Origin: Thermoplasmata archaeon
GTDB taxonomy: Archaea; Thermoplasmatota; Thermoplasmata; Lutacidiplasmatales; UBA184
Length of the DNA: 7,209 nt
Assembly: GCA_030039525.1 (NCBI GenBank)
Contig: JASHVI010000106.1
Span: forward strand, 1 to 7,209
Direction of reading: 5' to 3'
The position numbers were made by a program, and so were the translations under genes. The notes beneath the pieces are model-generated. The model was not told where the DNA came from. It searched no databases and was given only the letters and a program-made list of their open reading frames with translations. Shown here in pieces: positions 1 to 5,641 of this stretch; position 1 is the stretch's first letter; each line of letters starts with the position of its first letter.

Positions 1-2
1 CG

Positions 3-101
3 GCCCCCGCGCCCGCCGTGGTGCCCGCGTCGGAGCCCCCGACCCCGGCGGCTCCGGCCGCTGCGCGTAAGCGACCGGCCCGGCGCGCCGGTGCGCCGTA
101 G
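3..101 (+). CDS. C-terminal end of an unidentified upstream protein (partial)
   Basis: The frame starting at base 3 is open to a TAG at 99-101 and would encode about 32 residues, very rich in Ala and Pro and ending in a basic stretch (ARKRPARRAGAP). Such low-complexity Ala/Pro/Lys tails are common at the ends of proteins from GC-rich archaea. It would overlap the truA start by 11 bases, in a different frame, which suggests co-transcription. Nothing identifies the family. The second frame stops at 68-70, and the first is open but continuous with truA. The choice of this frame rests on composition alone, so it is tentative. Confidence 0.4.
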   Translation, partial: APAPAVVPASEPPTPAAPAAARKRPARRAGAP

Positions 102-948
102 CGCCTCGAGAGGCCCGGCGACGACGCGCTGGATCGTGCGGTTCGGCTACGACGGTGCGGGCTTCGCCGGCTATGCCCGTCAGCCCGGGAAACGCACGGT
201 CGAGGGCGAGATCCTCCGGGGGGCGTCCCGCCGGGGCATCGCACCGGCCCCCGAGGCGCTCCGGCTCGAGGTCGCGAGCCGCACCGACCGGGGGGTCCAT
301 GCGCGGGCCAACGTCCTCGCGATCTCCAGCGAGCGGGCGGGCGGACCGCTGCTCGGCGCGCTGAACTCGATCGCGCCCGATCTCTGGTTCGACGCCGCGG
401 CCCCCGTTCCCGACGGGTTCCGGGTACGCTCCGCCCGCCGCCGAGTGTACCGCTACTACGAGCCCCGGGAGGTGGCGCGCCTCGCCGCGTACCGGCGCGC
501 GGCCCGCTGGTTCCGGGGCCCGGTGGACGCCCGGAGCTTTGGGCGCGAGCTGCCGGCGGACCGCGCGCGCCCTTGGGAGATCGGGTCGGTCGAGGTCCGT
601 CGATCGGCCGAGTTCGTCCTCGTGGAGGTCGCCGCCCGCTCGTTCGCCTACGGGATGGTCCGCAAGATCGTCGCCGCGCTCCGGGAGTACTCCGAGGGCC
701 GTCTGACGGCCGCGGAGCTCCAGGGCGCGATCCGGGGGGAGCGAAGGCTCACCCTGCCCCTCGCCGAGCCCGACCGCCTCGTCCTCTGGAGGGTGGAGCT
801 CGGGGTCGCGTGGACCCATCGGAGCGACCGATGGGGCCGGTCCCAGCGGGAGCGGGGGAGCTCCGAGCGCCGGCGCGCGGCCGTCCGCGCCGCGATTCTC
901 GCGTCGATCGGACCCCGCCGGACCTCCGCAGGCCCGAGCGGTCGCTGA
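91..948 (+). CDS. truA: tRNA pseudouridine synthase A (TruA family)
   Basis: A 285-residue TruA-family enzyme, which isomerises uridines to pseudouridine in the anticodon arm of tRNAs (positions 38-40 in the classical enzyme). Seen in the sequence: an N-terminal strand and motif RFGYDGAGFAGYARQP (about 17-32) followed by TVEGEI; the catalytic motif SRTDRGVHA at 63-71 with nucleophile Asp66; the central RRRVYRYYEP segment (about 117-126); and the second-half motif SFAYGMVRKIV (184-194), matching the family's SF.Y.MVR.IV signature. The SRTD form resembles archaeal and eukaryotic members. The start is a GTG overlapping the preceding frame; a second GTG (codon 16, base 136) lies right before the conserved RFGYDG and cannot be excluded. 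Residues after about 238 form an Arg/Ser-rich basic tail of roughly 45 residues beyond the recognisable domain. No promoter is visible, so it is probably expressed with the upstream gene. The family call is firm; exact target uridines are not readable from sequence. Confidence 0.93.
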   Translation: MRRSASRGPATTRWIVRFGYDGAGFAGYARQPGKRTVEGEILRGASRRGIAPAPEALRLEVASRTDRGVHARANVLAISSERAGGPLLGALNSIAPDLWFDAAAPVPDGFRVRSARRRVYRYYEPREVARLAAYRRAARWFRGPVDARSFGRELPADRARPWEIGSVEVRRSAEFVLVEVAARSFAYGMVRKIVAALREYSEGRLTAAELQGAIRGERRLTLPLAEPDRLVLWRVELGVAWTHRSDRWGRSQRERGSSERRRAAVRAAILASIGPRRTSAGPSGR

Positions 949-960
949 GACTCCGGGGAG

Positions 961-991
961 TCTACATACAGGGAGGCGCATCCCCGCGTCG
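961..991 (+). promoter_or_regulatory. Archaeal-type promoter for the G1 peptidase gene, probable leaderless start
   Basis: The 43-base gap after truA contains the only AT-rich stretch in the area, CTACATACA at 962-970. Its centre lies 26 bases before the ATG at 992, the usual distance from an archaeal TATA box to the transcription start, so the mRNA probably begins at or next to the start codon. A GGGAGG at 971-976 is 15 bases from the ATG, too far for a normal ribosome-binding site. The box departs from the TTTAWA consensus, so this is moderate evidence. Confidence 0.5.
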
Positions 992-1816
992 ATGTCCGCC
1001 CCCGCAGCCCCCGGCAGCCGCCTATTCGCGCTCGGCCTCGTCGTCGTGATGGCCCTCGCCCCGGCGGTCGGGATCTCGGCCTCCGTCGCGCAGGTCGCCT
1101 CCGGCGTTGGCGCCGCTCCGGCCCTCTTCCTCAGCGGCCCCGCGGCCTCGTCGACGTCGAGCACCAACTGGGCCGGGTGGGCCGTCACCGGCCCGACGCA
1201 CTCGGTCTCGAAGGTGACGGCCTCCTGGATCGAGCCGAAGATCCAGGGCCGCTGCCCCTCGACCGGCCAGTACGCCTCCTTCTGGGTCGGGATCGACGGC
1301 TACTCCTCGCCCACGGTGGAGCAGCTCGGCACCGACTCCGACTGCAGCGGAGGGAGCCCGAGCTACTACGCCTGGTACGAGCTGTACCCCGCCGGGTCCC
1401 ACCTGATCTCGTCGCTCACGATCTCGCCGGGCGACGTGATCTCCGCCTCGGTCTCCTTCGCCGGCGGGAAGTTCACGCTGAAGCTGACCGACGTGACCAC
1501 CGGCCACTCCTTCTCGAAGACCGCGAAGCGCTCCGCCGACCGGACCAGCGCCGAGTGGATCGCCGAGGCGCCGTACTCCAACCGGATCCTTCCGCTCGCG
1601 GACTTCGGGGTCGTCGACTTTGGCCGGAGCTACACGGGGGTCGCCACGACGGACAACGCCACGATTTCCGGGACCTCCGGGACGATCGGCTCCTTCTCGA
1701 ACGCGGTCTCGATCACGATGGTCACGGCGCGCGGGTCGGCGACCAAGGCCACGCCGAGCGCGCTCTCCGGGAGCGGGTCGAGCTTCAACGTCACCTGGGT
1801 GAGCGCGGGGCCGTAG
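992..1816 (+). CDS. Secreted glutamic endopeptidase, eqolisin / peptidase family G1
   Basis: A 274-residue protein with a signal peptide (basic residue at 10, hydrophobic core about 11-27, plausible cleavage after Ala30 or Ala33) and no further membrane helix, so exported and soluble. The body follows family G1 block by block: TNWAGW (58-63), VTASWIEP (75-82), the FWVGIDG block (97-103), VEQLGTDSD (109-117), the YYAWYELYP block (125-133), ISPGDVISASV (144-154), SAEWIAEAP (186-194) and LADFGVVDF (202-210). By alignment from memory to scytalidoglutamic peptidase (Gln53/Glu136), the catalytic pair is Gln111 and Glu192; both are present. G1 enzymes cleave proteins at acidic pH using a Gln/Glu dyad and resist pepstatin. 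Cys88 and Cys118 could form a disulfide. The first ATG at 992 gives a clean signal peptide. It has its own promoter and converges on the neighbouring regulator gene, 28 bases away. Family assignment is strong; substrate is unknown. Confidence 0.9.
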   Translation: MSAPAAPGSRLFALGLVVVMALAPAVGISASVAQVASGVGAAPALFLSGPAASSTSSTNWAGWAVTGPTHSVSKVTASWIEPKIQGRCPSTGQYASFWVGIDGYSSPTVEQLGTDSDCSGGSPSYYAWYELYPAGSHLISSLTISPGDVISASVSFAGGKFTLKLTDVTTGHSFSKTAKRSADRTSAEWIAEAPYSNRILPLADFGVVDFGRSYTGVATTDNATISGTSGTIGSFSNAVSITMVTARGSATKATPSALSGSGSSFNVTWVSAGP

Positions 1817-1844
1817 GTCGCGCGGTCCCCCTGCGGCCCGCCCG

Positions 1845-3113
1845 TTACCCCGGCGGCGGGGGTGGTCCTCCCCCGCCGGGGACCCCGGGGGACTCCCGAA
1901 GCGCCCGACCGAGCCGCTCGCCCCGGTCGGTGAGCGTGTAGACCCTGAGGCGGCGCTCCGAGCCCTGGACGTGTCGCGTGGAGACCTCGATCGCCCCCGC
2001 GGCGACGAGCCGCCGGAGCACCCGGCTCACGGCGCTCTGACCGGCGCCGAGCCCCTCGGCGATGCCGGCCTGGGTGAACTCCCGGGGGACCATCGCGTCG
2101 CCCGGGGAGACCCTCGGCAGGCCGGCGAGGTGTCGAAGGATCCCGTAGGTGAGGGCCGCGGGCCGCTCGGAGCCGGCCTCCCCGTGCGGTGCCTCGTCGG
2201 CCTCCGGCCCGTCCGACGCGACGGCGGCCACGACCGCCCCGGGGGACGCAGGGGCCGGGAGGGCCTCGGGAGGCGCCGGGGGCCCCCGGGCCGCGTCGCC
2301 ACCGGCCGGGAGGGTCGAGCGCTGGGCGGACCGTCGGGAGGAGCGGACCCACAGGAAGCTCGCGACGAGCGCGACGGCCCCGATCGCGGCGAAGATCAGG
2401 ACGATCGGCTCGGTGAGCAGCCTCGCGGCGTCCCCGTCGCCCCCCTCGACGGCCCGGACCCGGACGTCGACCGTGGCGGAACCGTTCCGGTCCGCGCTGT
2501 CGGTGACCGTGAGCGTCGCCGGGAAGGTCCCCGCGGCGTCAAAGGTGTACCGGACGGAGAGCCCGCTTCCGTTCTGCCCGTTCCCGAAGGACCACCGGTA
2601 GCCGAGGTAGGTCCCGGTGCCGCCGGAGACCGTGCCGTTCAGCCAGACCGTGAGCGGGACGGTCCCGGAGCTCGGCGACGCGGTCACGGAGACCGTGACG
2701 TTCCCGGTCCGGACGTCGATCGGCACCGAGGCGTTGACCGACCCCTTCGGATAGACCGCGGTGACGACGCAGAGGAAGGAGCCCGCCTCCAGGTAGACGT
2801 GCACCGGGGCGGAGGTGTTCGCGCCGCTCCCGTTGAGGAAGCGGCCGTCGCCGAAGGCCCACTCGAGGTACGGCGGCGTCCCGTTCGGGGTCGAAAGCTC
2901 GAACCGGACCGAGAGGGGCGCGGTCCCGGAGGTCGGCGATGCGGAGAGGGTGAGACCCTCCGGACCGTGGACGACTCCCGGGGAGGGCGCCCCGACGGCG
3001 GCCGCGGGGGACCCGAGGGCCAGAAGGCCGAGGAGGAGCACCGCGGGTCGACCCAGGGAGCGCCGCATCGGGGCCGGGAACCCGGCCCTCCGGGGAGATG
3101 AGGGATTCTCCAC
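1845..3113 (-). CDS. Membrane-anchored PKD-domain protein with cytoplasmic winged-helix DNA-binding domain
   Basis: A 422-residue type I membrane protein. Order: signal peptide (h-region about 23-33, likely cleavage after Ala42); PKD domain 1 (about 54-136, core EWAFGDG); PKD domain 2 (about 139-220, core RWSFGNG); one transmembrane helix (about 236-256) followed by the basic stop-transfer WVRSSRR; an Ala/Pro-rich linker (about 262-318); and a MarR-like winged helix (about 320-405). The last contains FTQAGIAEGLG, SAVSRVLRRLVAAGAIEV as helix-turn-helix region, and a wing and end reading HVQGSERRLRVYTLTDRG, a pattern I associate with archaeal winged-helix regulators. About eight N-X-S/T sequons all fall in the outer part. 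It ends in a Gly4-Pro5 tail. The GTG start is 40 bases after the upstream gene's stop; an ATG at codon 16 (3068) gives a more classical signal peptide and may be the true start. No own promoter is seen, so it is probably the second gene of an operon. Domain calls are firm; ligand and target genes are unknown. Confidence 0.82.
   Translation of the reverse strand: MENPSSPRRAGFPAPMRRSLGRPAVLLLGLLALGSPAAAVGAPSPGVVHGPEGLTLSASPTSGTAPLSVRFELSTPNGTPPYLEWAFGDGRFLNGSGANTSAPVHVYLEAGSFLCVVTAVYPKGSVNASVPIDVRTGNVTVSVTASPSSGTVPLTVWLNGTVSGGTGTYLGYRWSFGNGQNGSGLSVRYTFDAAGTFPATLTVTDSADRNGSATVDVRVRAVEGGDGDAARLLTEPIVLIFAAIGAVALVASFLWVRSSRRSAQRSTLPAGGDAARGPPAPPEALPAPASPGAVVAAVASDGPEADEAPHGEAGSERPAALTYGILRHLAGLPRVSPGDAMVPREFTQAGIAEGLGAGQSAVSRVLRRLVAAGAIEVSTRHVQGSERRLRVYTLTDRGERLGRALRESPGVPGGGGPPPPPG
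1848..1881. repeat. GC-rich inverted repeat at the convergent gene junction
   Basis: Arms CCCCGGCGG (1848-1856) and CCGCCGGGG (1873-1881) are perfect 9-base complements; after a one-base bulge at 1857 the pairing extends through about five more pairs (1858-1862 with 1868-1872, one of them G-U), leaving a five-base loop. It begins directly beside the stop codon of the minus-strand regulator gene and encodes that protein's Gly/Pro tail. It lies 32 bases past the stop of the peptidase gene. It could block or end transcription from both sides, but there is no T-run, so a terminator role is only possible. Confidence 0.45.
3071..3088. repeat. 18-base inverted repeat just upstream of the alternative ATG of the regulator gene
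   Basis: GGGCCGGG (3071-3078) and CCCGGCCC (3081-3088) are perfect 8-base complements separated by two bases. On the minus strand the repeat sits two bases before the ATG at 3068-3066. A GGAGG (3091-3087 on the minus strand) lies at the far edge of the repeat, 18 bases before that ATG, so a folded hairpin would bring it near the start. It could equally be an operator for the winged-helix protein encoded downstream. In so GC-rich a sequence chance is a real alternative. Confidence 0.4.
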
Positions 3114-3135
3114 CGGCTCGAAGGGCCCCCGGGGT

Positions 3136-3153
3136 CCCGTCCCACCGGACGGG
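3136..3153. repeat. Hairpin directly after the stop codon in the operon gap
   Basis: CCCGTCC (3136-3142) and GGACGGG (3147-3153) form a perfect 7-base stem with a four-base loop. On the minus strand it begins at the first base after the TAG (3156-3154) of the large surface-protein gene and ends 22 bases before the GTG of the regulator gene. It lacks a T-run, so it is not a convincing terminator; it may mark an mRNA processing or stability site that separates output of the two genes. It may also be chance. Confidence 0.35.
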
Positions 3154-5430
3154 CTACGGGGCGGGGGGAGCGGAGGGCGGCGCCGCTCCGCCGGGCCCGA
3201 ATCGGCCGGCCTCCTCGAGCAGCGCCTCCCCCTCGCGACGGTCCCGGGCCTCGGACCGGACCCTCAGCAGGCCCACGAGCAGGAGGAGGGCCGCGATCGC
3301 GGCGGCCGCGAGGACCGGGACCCAGGCGAAGGAGAGCCCGTCGCCGCGGAACGCGGGTCCGCTGGTGAGCGGCGTCGCGGGGGCGTGGCCGCTCGCGGGA
3401 GCGGGCGAGACCACGACCGGCGCGAGGTCGACCGTGACGGAGCGGCCCCCGGCTCCCGTGACGGTGACCGTGGGGTCGTAGGTCCCCGGAGCGGCGTACG
3501 TGTGCGAGACCGGGACGCCCGGGATCGAGGAGGCGTAGGACCCGTCCCCGAAGGCCCACTGGACCGCGTACGGGCCGAGGCCGCCGGAGACGCTGACGGA
3601 GAAGAGGGCGTACCCGCCGCCGACCACCGGCACCGGGTTCACCTGCGACGCCTGGACCTTCAGCGGGGCGAGCGGGGAGACGTTGCCGAGCACGATCAGC
3701 GGGAGCGAGTCCCCGACCCAGTGATCCTCGGAGTCGGCCGCGAAGACCTGGACCCAGTAGACCCCGGTCGCATTGAGCGGGACCACCGCGCTGACGGTCG
3801 ACCCGTTCCAGCCGCTCGCGGAGCCCGCGCTCGTCGGGAGGAACGTCGCGTTCGCCGCGCCGCTGGTCCGTCCGAGTACGGAGTAGCTGTAGTAGTACGG
3901 CGCGACGCCGCCGGAGATGGTGAAGTTGAGGGTGAAGTTGAGCGGGAGGGAGCCGTTCATCGGCCCGTAGCTGACCGAGAGGCTCGGGAGCCAGGTGGAG
4001 GGCGTCCCGTTCGCGGTGAGGTTCGCGACGATCGACTCGCCCCCGAGATACCCGGCGTCGGTCCCGCCGAGGGGACCGTCGAGGGTGAAGGTCGCCGGCC
4101 ACGGACAGACCCCCGCCGTCGGGACCCACGGGGTGGAGGGGTACCCGCAGGCCTCGGAGACGGTCAGCGTGACGGAGGAGCCCGAGCTCTCGTTCAGCGA
4201 TCCGACCCCGCTCACGTTCGTGGCGTAGAGGTCGAGCGTGATGCCGCTCGGGAGCCAGACGCCGGGGTTGAGCGTCGCGGCGTAGGTGACGTTCGTCGGG
4301 TACGGTCCGGGGGCGATCGAGACGCTCGTCGTGACCGGCGAGCTTCCGCCGACGGTGACGTTCGGGGAGGTCCCGCAGGCGTAGACCGACCCGTCCGGCT
4401 GGACGAAGCAGGCCGTCGCCGAGTAGGTCCCGGGGAAGAAGTAGGTGTAGTTCCCGTCGAGCTGCGCGTCCCACGTCGATCCGCTGCCGGTCGGGGAGGA
4501 GAAGATCCCCGGCGTGTCCCACTGGACCGACCAGCCCGCGGGGAGGAGGCTCGAGTTGACCGCGTAGGTCACGTTCGACGGGACCGTCGGGGAGGAGACG
4601 GTCGGGGTGATCTGGACCGGCGAGGGTCCCAGCGATCCGTAGACCTGGAGGGGCAGCGAGAGGAAGGCGCTCTGCGTGCACGACGAGTCGAAGGCGATCG
4701 CGTCGACCTCGTAGAGGCCGTCGCTCGTCAGGGTCACCGAGCCCGACGCGTTCGTCGACAGGTAGGAGTACGCCGCGTCGTCGATGAAGACGACGAAATG
4801 GTACGGCGGGAGCCCTCCACCCCCCGCGCTCGCGTTCCAGGTGAAGTTGAGCGGGGCGGGCCCGGATCCGCTCGCGGGGGTGGTGACGAAAGTGAAGTTG
4901 AGGCCGTAGGCGCCGACGATCACGCCGGGCGGAATCGGCGCGCAGGGAGAGCCGAACTCCGAGTTCAGGAATATGACGCACGACAGGGGGCTAGAGGGGA
5001 CGCTGGTCGAGTTCGAGGATACCGCCCAGAGGCAGTACGTGGTCGACCCGTTCGGGTTGACCGTCTGGCTGAAGCAGTACTCACCCCAAGCCCCGGCCGG
5101 GCCGCCAAGATAGGTCGTGTTGGAGGGGCACGGGCAGGTACCGGGGGCTCCGCAGCCCTGTCCGGAGGTAGCGGTGCCGTTGCCCGACGCCGAGGGCGCC
5201 GGGTCGGAGTATCCATAGTGGACAGCCGCCAAGGTACGTCCGGCGGCGTCGTGGACCGCCGGGACCTCCGGTAGAGGCAGGCCGCTCGCGTGCGAGGCGG
5301 CGAGGCCCGAGCCCAGGCCGGCGGCGAGGGCGGCCCCCCCCAGCACGGCGATCCCCACGATCACCGCGAGGAGGGCGAGCGGCGTCGTAGCGTTCGGTCG
5401 GGACCCGGAGGAGGGCGCGGAGGCGGCCAC
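3154..5430 (-). CDS. Large sequon-rich cell-surface protein with PKD-type domains and C-terminal membrane anchor
   Basis: A 758-residue surface protein. A hydrophobic segment near the N-terminus (about 17-42) is a signal peptide or signal anchor. The outer part holds a Cys-rich region (seven Cys between 93 and 163; 12 in the whole protein, consistent with disulfides) and several beta-sandwich-like units. A clear PKD domain lies at about 590-672 (QWAFGDG, VSHTYAAPGTYDPTVTV). Two more degenerate PKD-like units begin with APLNFTW (about 192) and LPLNFTLNF (about 495), each followed by a Gly-rich turn and PPY or APY. About two dozen N-X-S/T sequons suggest dense N-glycosylation. A C-terminal helix (about 700-722) and the basic, then Glu-rich tail LLRVRSEARDRREGEALLEE place the last 36 residues in the cytoplasm. 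The GTG start at 5430 fits a TATA box 27 bases upstream. It heads an operon with the PKD-winged-helix gene. It may be structural, adhesive or ligand-binding; no enzymatic motif was found. Confidence 0.8.
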   Translation of the reverse strand: MAASAPSSGSRPNATTPLALLAVIVGIAVLGGAALAAGLGSGLAASHASGLPLPEVPAVHDAAGRTLAAVHYGYSDPAPSASGNGTATSGQGCGAPGTCPCPSNTTYLGGPAGAWGEYCFSQTVNPNGSTTYCLWAVSSNSTSVPSSPLSCVIFLNSEFGSPCAPIPPGVIVGAYGLNFTFVTTPASGSGPAPLNFTWNASAGGGGLPPYHFVVFIDDAAYSYLSTNASGSVTLTSDGLYEVDAIAFDSSCTQSAFLSLPLQVYGSLGPSPVQITPTVSSPTVPSNVTYAVNSSLLPAGWSVQWDTPGIFSSPTGSGSTWDAQLDGNYTYFFPGTYSATACFVQPDGSVYACGTSPNVTVGGSSPVTTSVSIAPGPYPTNVTYAATLNPGVWLPSGITLDLYATNVSGVGSLNESSGSSVTLTVSEACGYPSTPWVPTAGVCPWPATFTLDGPLGGTDAGYLGGESIVANLTANGTPSTWLPSLSVSYGPMNGSLPLNFTLNFTISGGVAPYYYSYSVLGRTSGAANATFLPTSAGSASGWNGSTVSAVVPLNATGVYWVQVFAADSEDHWVGDSLPLIVLGNVSPLAPLKVQASQVNPVPVVGGGYALFSVSVSGGLGPYAVQWAFGDGSYASSIPGVPVSHTYAAPGTYDPTVTVTGAGGRSVTVDLAPVVVSPAPASGHAPATPLTSGPAFRGDGLSFAWVPVLAAAAIAALLLLVGLLRVRSEARDRREGEALLEEAGRFGPGGAAPPSAPPAP

Positions 5431-5462
5431 GAGGATTGTGCCGCGGCCGGGCCTTTTAAACC
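5431..5462 (-). promoter_or_regulatory. Archaeal promoter of the surface-protein operon, leaderless start
   Basis: On the minus strand a TTTAAAA box occupies 5460-5454, centred 27 bases before the GTG start at 5430. It is the best TATA-like element in the window and stands out sharply from the GC-rich surroundings. The bases just upstream (CAAGG on the minus strand) could serve as the TFB recognition element. No Shine-Dalgarno sequence lies before the GTG, so the transcript most likely starts at or next to the start codon. Confidence 0.65.
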
Positions 5463-5507
5463 TTGAGCGAAAACACTCCCGAGAAATCCCCCGGCGGAAT
5501 ATCTACC

Positions 5508-5526
5508 GCGACCGGAGGGCGACCGG
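5508..5526 (+). repeat. Tandem direct repeat with 11-base period in the divergent promoter region
   Basis: GCGACCGG occurs at 5508-5515 and again at 5519-5526, a repeat distance of 11 bases (about one helical turn), in the 211-base region between the divergent surface-protein operon and antiporter gene. It immediately follows a second AT-rich patch (GAATATCTA, 5497-5505). Two copies on the same DNA face would suit cooperative regulator binding, but two 8-base copies in GC-rich DNA is weak evidence. Confidence 0.3.
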
Positions 5527-5600
5527 GAGCCTCCGCGCGGGCCTCCGGGGGGCCGGTCCGGGACGGCGCCCAAGGGCAGGATACCCGCACTCACGAGCAT

Positions 5601-5641
5601 CCATATTCCCCCAGCCCCCATCCTACGGCGGGCCGACCGCG
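5601..5641 (+). promoter_or_regulatory. Probable promoter of the cation:proton antiporter gene
   Basis: CCATATTCC at 5601-5609 is the AT-rich patch nearest the antiporter start. Transcription about 26 bases from its centre would start near 5631 and give a leader of roughly 11 bases before the ATG at 5642. No Shine-Dalgarno sequence is present, consistent with a very short leader. A second AT patch at 5497-5505 could be an alternative, more distant promoter with a leader of over 100 bases. The rest of the 5463-5600 stretch is GC-rich and shows no convincing gene. Confidence 0.4.

Noticed and set aside
573..1049. A 158-codon plus-strand frame overlapping the end of truA and the peptidase start
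   Set aside because: It covers conserved truA coding sequence in another frame and has Arg/Pro/Gly-rich shadow composition.
1022..1581. Minus-strand frames (1022-1507 and 1366-1581) opposite the G1 peptidase
   Set aside because: No recognisable domain; the plus-strand peptidase explains the region with all family motifs.
2684..4981. A 765-codon open frame on the minus strand overlapping both PKD genes
   Set aside because: Its product is overwhelmingly Arg/Pro/Gly-rich with no domain or membrane pattern, and the overlapping frames have clear signal peptides, PKD cores and helices. It is a GC-content shadow.
2815..5274. An 819-codon open frame on the plus strand, antisense to the surface-protein gene
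   Set aside because: Long antisense open frames are expected at this GC content. The product is Arg/Gly/Asp/Glu-rich low complexity without any motif.
5438..5641. Extending the antiporter upstream to a GTG at 5438
   Set aside because: The extra 68 residues are Arg/Pro-rich, not hydrophobic, and would run over the TATA box of the divergent operon. The ATG at 5642 begins a normal first membrane helix.
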